From contig JACPNQ010000021.1 of the NCBI GenBank assembly GCA_016185425.1, positions 85,585 to 149,584 of the forward strand: DNA of 64,000 nucleotides, written 5' to 3'. The notes under the pieces are model-generated. The model had not been told where the DNA came from and made no database searches. It saw nothing but the letters and a program-made list of their open reading frames with translations. The DNA is from Acidobacteriota bacterium (GTDB lineage: Bacteria; Acidobacteriota; Terriglobia; Bryobacterales; Bryobacteraceae). The translations under genes were made by a program, and so were the position numbers. Below are positions 50,440-60,023 of the stretch, piece by piece. Numbering within the stretch: position 1 is the stretch's first letter; the number at the start of each line of letters is the position of its first letter.

Positions 50440-50466
50440 AATGTGGTCATTAATATTGACCACATT
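50440..50466. promoter_or_regulatory. Palindromic operator of the toxin-antitoxin operon
   Basis: AATGTGGTCA (50440-50449) and TGACCACATT (50457-50466) form a perfect 10-bp inverted repeat with a 7-nt AT-rich spacer. It sits 16 nt before the antitoxin ATG, in the 76-nt gap from the orphan permease gene. Phd/VapB antitoxins typically bind such palindromes and repress their own operon. Confidence 0.65.
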
Positions 50467-50499
50467 TGCATATCGCGAATAATAAGTGCGCTCTCCAAA

Positions 50500-52890
50500 C
50501 TACTCCTCCCGCAGCGCCACAATCGGATCGGTCCGCGAAGCACGGCTGGCGGGAATGAAGCTCGCAATCGCCGCCACGGCAAACAGCCCGAACGCGACAA
50601 GGACATACACCTGCGGGTCCGAAGTGTCGATGCCGGCCAACATGGTGCGCAAAAAGCGGGACATGGCAATCGCGCCCACAAGCCCGAGAACCAGCCCAAT
50701 CGCAACCATGCGCAACCCCGAACCAAGCACCCAGCCCAGAATGCTCGCGCGAGACGCGCCCAGCGCCATGCGCAGTCCGATTTCCCGCGTGCGCTGCGAC
50801 ACGTTGTAGGCGAGTACTCCATAAACTCCAATCACCGCAAGCAGCAGCGCCAGCGCCGCGAAAGCGCCGAGCAGGACGGTCTGCTGTCTTCGATTGGCAA
50901 TGCTCGTGTCAAGAATCTCATCCATCGTTCGAATGCGGCGGATTGGCTGATCCTTGTCGATAGTATGGATCGCGTCTTGGACCGCTTTGGCAAGGAGCAT
51001 CGGCTCGGTGCGCGTGCGAATCATCAGGTCGCCAAGCGTAGTGCGCGGCATCTGGCTCGCCGGCACGTAGACGCCGAATTTCAGCGGCGTCTCGTAACCG
51101 CGCTCGCGTAGATCCCGGACCACCCCGATGACAGTGCGATAGACGCCGTCCCGGCTGATTCGAACTCGCCGGCCAAGCGCCGCACCGGATGCAAAGTATT
51201 GACGTGCCAACGTCTCGTTAATCACAACCACAGGTTGCGTATCGCGGCGGTCCTGCTCGTCAAAGAGGCGGCCTTCGAGAAGTTGCGGGCGAAGCATCCG
51301 CAGGTATGCCGGCGTACCGCTGCGATAGAGTGCGTCCTGGTTGGTGCCGGGTGGCGGCGGCGGCAGTCCTTCTATGCTGAACCCGTTGCTGTTGCCAATG
51401 CTGGTGAACGGAAGCTGATAGGTGAAAGCTGCTTCCTCTACGCCTGGCAGCGCGCGAATTCTGGCCAGAACGGCATCGTAGAACGCGATCGGCTTCTCTG
51501 GATCTTGCGTATACGGCGGACGGTTCAGGGGAACGTTCATTGTCAGAAGGTTGGCCGTGTCGAAACCGGGATCGAGAGCAGTCAGCCGCATGAGCGTTTT
51601 GATTAGGAGGCCCGCGCCCGCGAGAAGGATAATCGTCAACGCGCATTCGGCGATCACAAGTAACGGCCGCGCATAGGAGCGCCTGTCTCCAACGGCCCCG
51701 CGTTGACCCTGTTTCAGGCTTTGCTGAATGTCATGGCGCGTCGATTGCAAAGCGGGAAGCAACCCGAAGAAGCACGCTGTGGCAACGGTAACGCCGAAGA
51801 GGAAAAGGAACTGCAGGAGATTGGCGCGTGGCTGCGCGAACGCCAGTAGTTGTTCGGGAAGCAGTTCGAGCAGCATCCTCTGGGCGCCGAACGAGAGCAC
51901 CGCGCCCAGGACCCCGCCGCATCCCGCGAGAATCAGGCTCTCCCAAGCGAATTGACCAAGTATTTGGCGTCTCGTAGCGCCTAGAGCCTGCCGCACGGCA
52001 ATCTCCTGCTGCCGCGACAGATTGCGCGAGAGCAGCAGATTTGCCAGGTTGGAGCACGCGATAAGCAGCACCCCTCCGGCAGCGCCCAGCAGCACCCAAA
52101 GCGCGGTCTTGGTATTACCGCCGAGGAACTCCTTCAGCGGTTCCACCACGGCACCGGTGTTCGTATTGCTGGCCGGATACTGCTGTTGCAGGCGCCGGGC
52201 GATCGTCTCCATATCGCTGCGGGCCTGCTCGAAATGGACGCCTGGTTTCGTGCGGCCAAGCACCACCAGGTAATGAGAATCGCGCGCGGCGCGCCTTTCT
52301 GCATTCATCTCGAAGGGGATCCAATACTCCGCTGAAGGACCGGGGAACGCGAAACTGCGCGGCATCACGCCGATCACTGTATACGGCGATCCACTCAGGA
52401 GAATGGGGCGCCCAATTGCCGCGGTATCGCCCCCGAGCCGGCGCTGAAACAGCGGCCAGCTCAGAACAATGACCGGCGTCGAGCGGGCCTCTTCGTCTTC
52501 CGTAAAAGTGCGTCCGGCGGCGGCGGGGACGCCGAAAACAGCGAAGAAATTCGCCGTCACGGCACGGCCGATTACGCTCTCCGGAATCCCTTCACCCGTC
52601 AATATTGTAGAGTGAAGCCGCACCGCCGCCAGTTCGGTGAATACGCTGTTCTGCGCCTTCCAGTCGTAGTAGTTGGCGGGCGCTGGAGTGTTTTTCGGAA
52701 ATCCGGCGAAGCTCGCGTCCTCCCACACGGCGAATACCTGCTCCGGGTTCGGAATCGGAAGTGGACGCAGAATGACTGCGTCCACAAGCGAGAAGATCGC
52801 CGTATTGGCCCCAATGCCAAGAGCCAGTGTGAGGATGGCGACGGCCGTAAAGACCGGCGCACGCCAGAGGATACGCAAGCCGTAGCGCAT
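50500..52890 (-). CDS. MacB/FtsX-type ABC permease, acidobacterial duplicated orphan permease (ADOP) family
   Basis: The 796-residue protein begins MRYGLRILWRAPVFTAVAIL then LALGIGANTAIFSLVDAVIL, the opening typical of ADOP/MacB-like permeases. It has two FtsX-type transmembrane halves (about 260-430 and 660-796), each with the permease core (AVRQALGATRRQILGQF; GLRMALGASRASILGWV), and large periplasmic domains between. The family is greatly expanded in Acidobacteria, usually without an adjacent ATPase, as here. The role is unknown; MacB relatives export peptides or move lipoproteins. No ribosome-binding site is obvious before ATG 52890. Confidence 0.88.
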   Translation of the reverse strand: MRYGLRILWRAPVFTAVAILTLALGIGANTAIFSLVDAVILRPLPIPNPEQVFAVWEDASFAGFPKNTPAPANYYDWKAQNSVFTELAAVRLHSTILTGEGIPESVIGRAVTANFFAVFGVPAAAGRTFTEDEEARSTPVIVLSWPLFQRRLGGDTAAIGRPILLSGSPYTVIGVMPRSFAFPGPSAEYWIPFEMNAERRAARDSHYLVVLGRTKPGVHFEQARSDMETIARRLQQQYPASNTNTGAVVEPLKEFLGGNTKTALWVLLGAAGGVLLIACSNLANLLLSRNLSRQQEIAVRQALGATRRQILGQFAWESLILAGCGGVLGAVLSFGAQRMLLELLPEQLLAFAQPRANLLQFLFLFGVTVATACFFGLLPALQSTRHDIQQSLKQGQRGAVGDRRSYARPLLVIAECALTIILLAGAGLLIKTLMRLTALDPGFDTANLLTMNVPLNRPPYTQDPEKPIAFYDAVLARIRALPGVEEAAFTYQLPFTSIGNSNGFSIEGLPPPPPGTNQDALYRSGTPAYLRMLRPQLLEGRLFDEQDRRDTQPVVVINETLARQYFASGAALGRRVRISRDGVYRTVIGVVRDLRERGYETPLKFGVYVPASQMPRTTLGDLMIRTRTEPMLLAKAVQDAIHTIDKDQPIRRIRTMDEILDTSIANRRQQTVLLGAFAALALLLAVIGVYGVLAYNVSQRTREIGLRMALGASRASILGWVLGSGLRMVAIGLVLGLVGAIAMSRFLRTMLAGIDTSDPQVYVLVAFGLFAVAAIASFIPASRASRTDPIVALREE

Positions 52891-52998
52891 GTGGAAGCTA
52901 CGTTTGGGGGCCGGCTAGGTTACCCAGAAACAGTACTAGGGCTCATGAAATTGGCTTGACCGCGGCCGGGAATGATTGTAAAAGGGACCATACTCCAA

Positions 52999-55900
52999 AT
53001 GCGGTACCTACTTGCCGGCCTCGTGTTGTTCTGCGGGCTTGCGTATGGTCAGGCCTTTAGGATCACCTCGACCACGCCAAATGGCCAGGTTTCCGGTTCC
53101 GACCTGAGTGGTGCGCTTTACCCGTCGGATTCAGTCTCGTTTCTCGTCACGGCGGTTCGGGAAAACGTAACGCAACCCATCTCTGCCAAGCTGTTCCTGC
53201 GCGAGTACAACCTCCAGACCGGAGCATTGATCCGGGAATTGACCGGAGGCGGAAACGAGACAGGCGGTGCTTACCGCCTTCAAATCGGCGGTTACCGGAT
53301 ACCGGCGTATACCTGCTACGAGGCCTGCAAGGCGGGTCAGACCCTTCGCAATTCCGAAGTGAAAGTCCGCATTGAGCTCTTTGCCACGCTGGATTACTAC
53401 GTGATGAACAACGGACGCCTGGAGCAGAGGACGCTGACATCGGGAACCGTTACCGTACCGGTACAGTACCCCACCGTCAGCGGCATCAGTGTCAGCCAGG
53501 TTCCGTTGAACACCTTTACCTCTACGGTCCGGCTGACAGCAAAAGGAGCTAAATTTCAAGCCGGAAAGTACGTGTATGCAAGGTTGGTCAAGACGGCGGA
53601 TCAGGCGAAGTCAATCGGAATGACAAGCCCAACACAGCCCGACCCTTACGAATACTGGCTGCTTCCAGCCGGGTCACAACAGTACAGTATCGTACCCCGC
53701 ATAGTCAGCGAAGACACGATTGAAGTCTCACTGAACACCATCGTCGGTGTGCCGGTCTTTGATTCAGAGGTGCCCACACTTAACTATCTCGGCGACTACG
53801 ACATCGTCGTGCAATGGCAGCAGGAGGCACCGTCAGGCGCCTTTCGAAACACGTTGATGGCCTACGCTTCCGGCCTGTTTTCGATCACCAATCCGCTAAC
53901 TGACGACTCCACCAAGATCACCAAACTCGAAGTCGAAATGGATCCCAACAATCCCGACCCGGCCAAACGGACGACAGGGGTTTGGACACCGGGCGCGGCG
54001 AACACACTCGAAGCCGCGCCGGGCGGATTCATCCGGGTGAAACTGACCGGCACTCACAAACTCTCACGGTATGCCGCGGGACTACTCTGGCTGGTGATGC
54101 GGGACAAGGCAACCAAGCAAAGTCTCTACATGCCGTGGGACTATGCCCGGAACACGGCTGGCAAGGAGCGCGACATCATTGAACAAGGGTACGGCCGGCA
54201 CACGCTGCTGCAGTTCTACTACCGGTTGCCTCCTGTTGCCGCGGATCTTGAATTCTTCCTGGTGCTGACCCCGCAGGACCAGGAAACTCCAACCAACTAC
54301 GATAAGGCGCCGACGGTTCCCTTCAAAGAAACCTTTGCGTTCTCTCCGGTTGTCAGCGTCGCCTGGACAAAGCCGGGCGATGTGACGATCGACCATATCG
54401 AAGTGGTGCAGGTCGTCCAAAACGACAAGAATGAGATCTCGCTGATTGCCGGCAAAAACACCGTGGCGAGGGTGTTTCTCAAGGTGGAGCCCAAAACGGC
54501 CGACCCGGTAGGGAACGTCAGCGTGAAATTAACCTCTGGAAACGCCGGAACGCCTCGGCGGCTGAATGGTCCCATTACGGCCATCGGGGAGCCCGACCGG
54601 AACAAGTTTGAGCACTCCATTAATTTTGCGCTTCCGAAAGAGTGGATACAGGAAGGAGAACTAAGTCTGGATGCGGAGATAGAACTGCCAAAAGGCTTCA
54701 CCGACACCAAGATGGATAACAACAGGAAATCGGAGAAGGTGCGGTTTATCGAGACTCCATTCAAGGACCGCAAATTCACCGTGGGTTATATTCCCATCTG
54801 CTATCAGCCCACACCTGACGTGGAACGGCGCTGTCCGGAAGGAGATCTGAATACGTTTGGCAGTTGGCTGCAGTTGGTCTATCCTCTGGCGGAAGGCAGA
54901 GTACGGTATGCGCGGCTGGGAACAAAGAGGCCAACTGCCCGCTTTCCCCTGACGTCGGTGAGTGCGTCGAAGGTGATGGTGTCGTTGAACCGCTACTTCC
55001 GCATGTATGACGAGAAGCGGCCCGGCGTGATGGATCAACTGGTCGGCTGGCTGCCGCGGATTACAGACGCTCCTGCCAACCCTCTGAATGACCGCAGACT
55101 TCCCGTTGGCCGCGCAAACACTCTCCGCTCCGGCGGTAGCGGACGAGTGGCATTCGTGCAGGATACGTCGACGTCGGAGTTGAACTTGAAAAACGTCAAC
55201 GGCGTCAAGACGGGAGTGGGCAAAGATACTCTCTATGCGCATATGGCGATTGCGCATGAAGTCGGCCACAACTACAGCCTGCGCCATCCCGCCACCCCCG
55301 ATAGCTGCGGGTCTCCGGAAGGCTCCCCCGACTGGCCAAAAGACGCGGCTGGAAATTCATTACCCGCAACAATCGGCGAGCCGGGCTTCGATACAGCGGC
55401 TCGCAAGGTGAAGCCGAAGACCTTAAAAGATCTGATGACCTACTGCGGACCGCCGGGAGCTAACTTCTGGGCCTCGCCCCGGCACTATCAAAAGCTGTTG
55501 ACGGCTTTGCAGGGAGGCATTCCCAGCGCCGCCGCCAAGCAGCCGGAGCACGAGCGGCAGTCATCGAGGAAAGCATCCGGCGGTACCATCGCCCTTATCA
55601 GCGGATCGGCGCGCCGGGATGGGAGTGCGGGTACTTTGGACCCGATAATCAGGCTTGCAACGACGGCGCCGCCGGACACGCCTGACCCCAAGGGCAACCA
55701 CTGCCTGGTGTTCCGGAGCGATACGGGTACCTTCGGTCAGCACTGTTTCCAATTGAACTTCATTGATGACGATCCGCACGAGGAATCCACCGAGGAAGCT
55801 GGTCTGCCCGAAGAGTATTTCTCTCTCCAGGTGCTGATTCCGGATGGAACAAACCGCGTGGACTTAATGGCTGGGTCGAATGCCTTGGTCTCGTTGAAGG

Positions 55901-58605
55901 CCGGTTCAGGAGTGCCAACGGTGGCTATCACCTCGCCGCAAGCCGGGGAAAAGTGGTCGGGCGGCGGCACGCGAACCCTATCGTGGACGGCTTCCGCGCC
56001 CGATGGCGGAGCGTTGTCGTACGCGGCTCTGTATTCAAATGACGGCGGCGTCACTTGGTCGCCTTTGGAAGTAGACGTGACCGACACGAAAATAAGCATC
56101 GACACGGCCGAGTTGGATGGCGGAGCAAATGTCTTTTTCCGGGTAATCGCATCGAGCGGGTTCGACTCCAGCGAAACGACGGTGGGGCCGATTGAACTGG
56201 CCCAGGCGCCGAGAATTGATGTGCCGGCGGAGGCGGTCGACTTTGGTCACGTCCTGGTTGGATTGGACAGCGAAAAGACGTTCGGGCTGAAGAGCACCGG
56301 TAGTGGCCCCCTTACCGTAAACGGGATGGTGGTGAGCGGCGCGGCCGGATTCAGCGTCGTTGCGCCAGAGGGCAGCTTCCCTCTCGCGGCCGCGGAAACC
56401 GGAGAGATTACGCTGCGGTTTGAGGCGACGAAGGCGGGTGTGCAGACGGGAACGCTCGCAGTGGACAGCACTGATCCCGCGAACCCGGTGATACAGGTGG
56501 CGGTGCGTGCCCGCGCAGTTGACGCCTACATCCCGGAAATCTCCGTGGCGGCCTCGGTGGATTTAGGCACTGTAAATACGGGTCAGTCGCGAGAGACGCC
56601 ATTAACCATCAGGAATGTTGGCAGCGCGCTGTTGACGGTGACCTCGGTCAGTAGTAACAATGCGGCAGTCGCAGTCGCGGGTTCCACTCGATTTACTTTG
56701 GAACCCGGTGCGCAACAGATCGTACAGCTCCAGTTCCGCCCGGCGGCCGGCGGTGCCTTTAGTTCCGTATTGACGATTGCCAGTGACGATGGCGACCGGC
56801 CGTCGCTGCCCGTCGCGCTATCGGGACGGGCGGTTGTACCGTCGGCGCCCTCTATGGGCGTTAACCCGGCGGCTTTGAATTTTGGCAGTGTCGCCGTGGG
56901 AGCAACGAAAGAACTGCCCCTGACGCTATCGAACACCGGGAACGCGGAGCTCAGCGTGACGACAATGGCGTCCAACAACGTTCGCTACACCGTGGTCTCG
57001 CCTGCGATCCCATTCCGCTTGGCCGCGGGGGCACAACAAGCCGTGACTGTGCGGTTTGCTCCAACCGCTGCCCAGGCGGAACCCGGAGAGTTGACGATCA
57101 CGAGCAACGATCCGGCCCGGAGCATCGCAACGGTGCCCATCACCGGCACGGGCACATCCGGAGCCGTCTCGGCCCCCTCACTATCGGTACCCGCCACGGT
57201 CGACTTCGGAAGCGGGACCGTAGGTCAGGCCAAGGATATGAGCGTCACGCTGCGGAATACAGGTTCCGCCGCCCTTTCCATCACGGCAATTACAGTGAGC
57301 GGCGCGCAGTTCTCCATCGTCGGTGCGCCAACCCTGCCGTTGACGATCGCGGCGAACGCCCAGCAGGTCTTGAATCTGCGAATGACGCCGGTTGCAGCCG
57401 GTCCACAAGCCGGCGAACTGCGGTTGACGAGCAACGATCCGGCGCGGGCAACAGTAACAGTGGCATTGACGGGAACGGCAACCGCGTCGGCCGTTAGCAA
57501 TCCCCTGCCGGTTCTCGACACCTTTGTTCCAGCAGCCGTATCGGCGGGCGGCGGTGCGTTTGCATTGACCGTCACGGGATCGCGGTTTGTCTCAGGCTCC
57601 ACCGTGAACTGGAACGGGACGGCAAGAACGACGACTTTCGTAAGCGTCACAGAGTTGAGGGCAGCCATTGCGGCGGCCGACATTGTCGCGCCCGGTTCGA
57701 TCGAGATTACCGTGACCAGTCCCGCTCCTGGCGGCGGTAAGTCGGCCGGGAAGATATTCACGATGGATGCCGGTGGCGGCCCGGTTCTTTTGGCCCAGCA
57801 ATTTGAGTTTGCGTCGTGTCCTCTGGTGACGGCCTATCTTTCGGCCATCGACCGGTTGGGCAATACGATTACGTCGTTAGGCACCGCGAATTTCCGATGC
57901 ACCGAAGACGGGCGGCCGGTGAATTGCAGCGCGGAACCGGTGTCTACCGCGGAGATCGGCCTTTCCCTGGCGGTAGTCGTGGATACTTCGGTGACGAGCA
58001 CTGAGCTGGATACGGAGAAATCCGCGGCGGCATCGCTGATTAACCTTTTGGCGGTCAACGACCGGGTTGCGCTCATACAGGCCGATGCCGGTGCGGTTCC
58101 GGTTGGAGGGTTCACGAATAATCGGGCGGCCACATCGGCCGCATTAACTGCAATTGGCAACTCGGGAGGGATGGGGAACGCGTTATTTGATGCAATCGAC
58201 GTCGCCGTTCGCGCCGCTAACTCGCAGCTTGGACGGCGCCAGGCGGTCGTTGTCTTCACCGGGAGCGAGAATACAGCCGGGACGATTCGCGATAGCGCGG
58301 TGATGCTTGCCAGGGCACGGGCAGGCGGCATTCCGGTCTACGTTCTGTCATTCGGTGCTGCGGCGAATAGTGCTGCGGCTGCGGCGGTAATGCAACAGCT
58401 TGCACTCGAGACGGCGGCCCGGTTCGCGGCCACCAGCGGCAACCTGCTCTTGCAAGCGGAACGGACGGGCCAGATTCTCGCCAACCAGCACGCCGTCTCG
58501 TGGAGCACGCCGAACAAGGACGGTGCATTTCACCTGTATGGCGTTACGTTGACAAGTTCGCAGGGGACCGCCACGACATCCGTGTTCTATCGCGGCTGCA
58601 AGTAG
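52999..58605 (+). CDS. Giant secreted protein: metzincin-like protease, ASH repeats, IPT and VWA domains
   Basis: ATG 52999 gives a signal peptide (MRYLLAGLVLFCGLAYGQ). The 1,868-residue chain starts with ~600 residues of beta-rich unknown domains. A metzincin-like core follows: HEVGHNYSLRH with zinc ligands His753, His757 and His763, catalytic Glu754, and a Met-turn DLMTYCG (Met813). Next come an Ig-like domain (~970-1070), four ASH/choice-of-anchor-D units (~1075-1500, with VDLGTVNTG and LNFGSVAVG), an IPT/TIG domain (PVLDTFVPAAVSAGG) and a VWA domain whose MIDAS reads DTSVT. The usual Gly of HExxHxxGxxH is Ser. It is probably cell-surface or secreted. Substrates are unknown. Confidence 0.8.
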   Translation: MRYLLAGLVLFCGLAYGQAFRITSTTPNGQVSGSDLSGALYPSDSVSFLVTAVRENVTQPISAKLFLREYNLQTGALIRELTGGGNETGGAYRLQIGGYRIPAYTCYEACKAGQTLRNSEVKVRIELFATLDYYVMNNGRLEQRTLTSGTVTVPVQYPTVSGISVSQVPLNTFTSTVRLTAKGAKFQAGKYVYARLVKTADQAKSIGMTSPTQPDPYEYWLLPAGSQQYSIVPRIVSEDTIEVSLNTIVGVPVFDSEVPTLNYLGDYDIVVQWQQEAPSGAFRNTLMAYASGLFSITNPLTDDSTKITKLEVEMDPNNPDPAKRTTGVWTPGAANTLEAAPGGFIRVKLTGTHKLSRYAAGLLWLVMRDKATKQSLYMPWDYARNTAGKERDIIEQGYGRHTLLQFYYRLPPVAADLEFFLVLTPQDQETPTNYDKAPTVPFKETFAFSPVVSVAWTKPGDVTIDHIEVVQVVQNDKNEISLIAGKNTVARVFLKVEPKTADPVGNVSVKLTSGNAGTPRRLNGPITAIGEPDRNKFEHSINFALPKEWIQEGELSLDAEIELPKGFTDTKMDNNRKSEKVRFIETPFKDRKFTVGYIPICYQPTPDVERRCPEGDLNTFGSWLQLVYPLAEGRVRYARLGTKRPTARFPLTSVSASKVMVSLNRYFRMYDEKRPGVMDQLVGWLPRITDAPANPLNDRRLPVGRANTLRSGGSGRVAFVQDTSTSELNLKNVNGVKTGVGKDTLYAHMAIAHEVGHNYSLRHPATPDSCGSPEGSPDWPKDAAGNSLPATIGEPGFDTAARKVKPKTLKDLMTYCGPPGANFWASPRHYQKLLTALQGGIPSAAAKQPEHERQSSRKASGGTIALISGSARRDGSAGTLDPIIRLATTAPPDTPDPKGNHCLVFRSDTGTFGQHCFQLNFIDDDPHEESTEEAGLPEEYFSLQVLIPDGTNRVDLMAGSNALVSLKAGSGVPTVAITSPQAGEKWSGGGTRTLSWTASAPDGGALSYAALYSNDGGVTWSPLEVDVTDTKISIDTAELDGGANVFFRVIASSGFDSSETTVGPIELAQAPRIDVPAEAVDFGHVLVGLDSEKTFGLKSTGSGPLTVNGMVVSGAAGFSVVAPEGSFPLAAAETGEITLRFEATKAGVQTGTLAVDSTDPANPVIQVAVRARAVDAYIPEISVAASVDLGTVNTGQSRETPLTIRNVGSALLTVTSVSSNNAAVAVAGSTRFTLEPGAQQIVQLQFRPAAGGAFSSVLTIASDDGDRPSLPVALSGRAVVPSAPSMGVNPAALNFGSVAVGATKELPLTLSNTGNAELSVTTMASNNVRYTVVSPAIPFRLAAGAQQAVTVRFAPTAAQAEPGELTITSNDPARSIATVPITGTGTSGAVSAPSLSVPATVDFGSGTVGQAKDMSVTLRNTGSAALSITAITVSGAQFSIVGAPTLPLTIAANAQQVLNLRMTPVAAGPQAGELRLTSNDPARATVTVALTGTATASAVSNPLPVLDTFVPAAVSAGGGAFALTVTGSRFVSGSTVNWNGTARTTTFVSVTELRAAIAAADIVAPGSIEITVTSPAPGGGKSAGKIFTMDAGGGPVLLAQQFEFASCPLVTAYLSAIDRLGNTITSLGTANFRCTEDGRPVNCSAEPVSTAEIGLSLAVVVDTSVTSTELDTEKSAAASLINLLAVNDRVALIQADAGAVPVGGFTNNRAATSAALTAIGNSGGMGNALFDAIDVAVRAANSQLGRRQAVVVFTGSENTAGTIRDSAVMLARARAGGIPVYVLSFGAAANSAAAAAVMQQLALETAARFAATSGNLLLQAERTGQILANQHAVSWSTPNKDGAFHLYGVTLTSSQGTATTSVFYRGCK

Positions 58606-58632
58606 GTGGCCCTGCTGGCGCGAAACGCCCAA

Positions 58633-59874
58633 TCATTTAAGCCGGCGGAGCAATACCAGATTGGTTTGTGTCGGGACACCCCCGCTGACCTTCACGCGCA
58701 CCAGTGCCTCAAAGAACGGAAGCGGCTCATCCTTCCGAACCCCCAGCTTGGTGAGTAGTTCGCTCACAGTCTCCTCCCGCAAGACATAATCGGCCGCGCC
58801 CTGCGTACCGAATGTCGTTGTCCCCGCCAGAATCAGTGCGCGGCGATGCGGCTCCAGCCCCGCAACCAGCCCGATCACCGCATAGTCGAACGTATAGGGA
58901 GCCCCTGAATTGAAATAGAAAGGCTCCTCCCCCTCCCCCTTCTGAAGATTTACGACAGCGCCCAGTCCGCGTCGCGGCTCGTTGTCGGTCATCTTAAAAT
59001 CGAACGCCTGCAAATGAGGAAGTTCTCCCTGCGGAACATTGACCTCAGCCCCGCCGAGAAAAACAAGGTTCTGGCTCCGGGCCTCGTCCCATGTCAATAA
59101 CTGGCTTCGTTTCACGCGGAGCGGCATCCGAAGCTCATCCAATTGGCGGGTCAATTGGTGCAGCGCGAAGGCCTCACCAACGCCCGTATATCGGTCATTG
59201 ACTGCCCGAGGCGGTAAATCCTCGTCTGCGGGCACGTAGCGCAGCCCCTGCCCGGCCGATCCGGCGAAGCGCGGGTTGGAGAAGACCACGGTCACTCCGG
59301 ATCCTCCGCGCCCAAAAGCGGTCCAAAAGGTTCGCAGCGCCGCCGGCGCCGGTGGCGGCCGGTCTATCCAAGTGAAGGCCGCCATCGCGGCAGCAGCGAG
59401 CGCCACACCCCAGCCGAGCATCCATCTCCAGTCATGGCGCTGGATCGGAGAAGCCTCGATCGACGGCGGCGTCTCCGCAGATAAAGGCGCCGCTTCCGTC
59501 CACGCCGCTCGATGCTCGCAAATTACGCTGTACGTACCCTTTGGGATCTTGACCTGCACCGCATCCGATGCGCCCATAGTGAGGTAGTACTCGGCTAGCT
59601 TCGCCCGAAGTCGCCCGATGTGAACCCTCACCGTCGAGTCGACACGGGAGTCGAAATCCGGCGCACGCCCCAGCACCTGCGTGGCTATTTCATACTCTTT
59701 GACGTGATGCCCAGGTTCCTCAGTCGCGACCTTCGCCAGGAACTGAAGCAGATTTCGCAAGACCTCCGAACCGCTGAACCCCGGACTCTGTAAAATCCGG
59801 TCCACTTGCCGTGACAGTTCCGTGTCGCAGGACAGTGAATTCTCTCGCAATGGACTGTCGCCTGTGGCACTCAT
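58633..59874 (-). CDS. Membrane-anchored winged-helix transcriptional regulator (ToxR/CadC-like architecture)
   Basis: The 413-residue protein has an N-terminal winged-helix DNA-binding domain. It includes DSRVDSTVRVHIGRLRAKLA at about 75-94 and KIPKGTYSVI at 109-118. A single membrane span (152-170, MLGWGVALAAAAMAAFTWI) follows, then a ~240-residue extracytoplasmic domain of unknown ligand. This makes it a one-component sensor-regulator. It is divergent from the TonB receptor at 60024 across a 149-nt intergenic region with an inverted repeat, so it probably controls that receptor in response to a periplasmic signal. It converges with the giant protein gene, 27 nt between stops. Related regulators are common beside Oar-like receptors in this phylum. 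Confidence 0.8.
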   Translation of the reverse strand: MSATGDSPLRENSLSCDTELSRQVDRILQSPGFSGSEVLRNLLQFLAKVATEEPGHHVKEYEIATQVLGRAPDFDSRVDSTVRVHIGRLRAKLAEYYLTMGASDAVQVKIPKGTYSVICEHRAAWTEAAPLSAETPPSIEASPIQRHDWRWMLGWGVALAAAAMAAFTWIDRPPPAPAALRTFWTAFGRGGSGVTVVFSNPRFAGSAGQGLRYVPADEDLPPRAVNDRYTGVGEAFALHQLTRQLDELRMPLRVKRSQLLTWDEARSQNLVFLGGAEVNVPQGELPHLQAFDFKMTDNEPRRGLGAVVNLQKGEGEEPFYFNSGAPYTFDYAVIGLVAGLEPHRRALILAGTTTFGTQGAADYVLREETVSELLTKLGVRKDEPLPFFEALVRVKVSGGVPTQTNLVLLRRLK

Positions 59875-59927
59875 GGAAATCGGCTCCCACCCTCATCTCG
59901 CGGTCCCGTTATACCCTGTTATTGACC

Positions 59928-59947
59928 GTATTATACATAGCTAATAC
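59928..59947. promoter_or_regulatory. Inverted repeat overlapping the regulator promoter (possible operator)
   Basis: GTATTA (59928-59933) and TAATAC (59942-59947) form a 6-bp inverted repeat with an 8-nt spacer. On the minus strand a perfect -10 box TATAAT lies at 59930-59935, about 56 nt before the regulator ATG at 59874, so the repeat overlaps that promoter. A TTGACC at 59922-59927 on the plus strand may be part of the receptor promoter. The site fits autoregulation plus receptor control. Confidence 0.4.
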
Positions 59948-60023
59948 TTGTCCCGCTGCCATTGGAATGCCCTAATCGATGACGAGGCAGTACGCTTCCA
60001 AATAGCAAAAGGGGCCCGTTTAC

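Noticed and set aside
56155..56180. GGTTCGACTCC resembling a tRNA T-arm
   Set aside because: It lies inside the giant secreted-protein gene in frame, with no acceptor, D-arm or anticodon arm around it.
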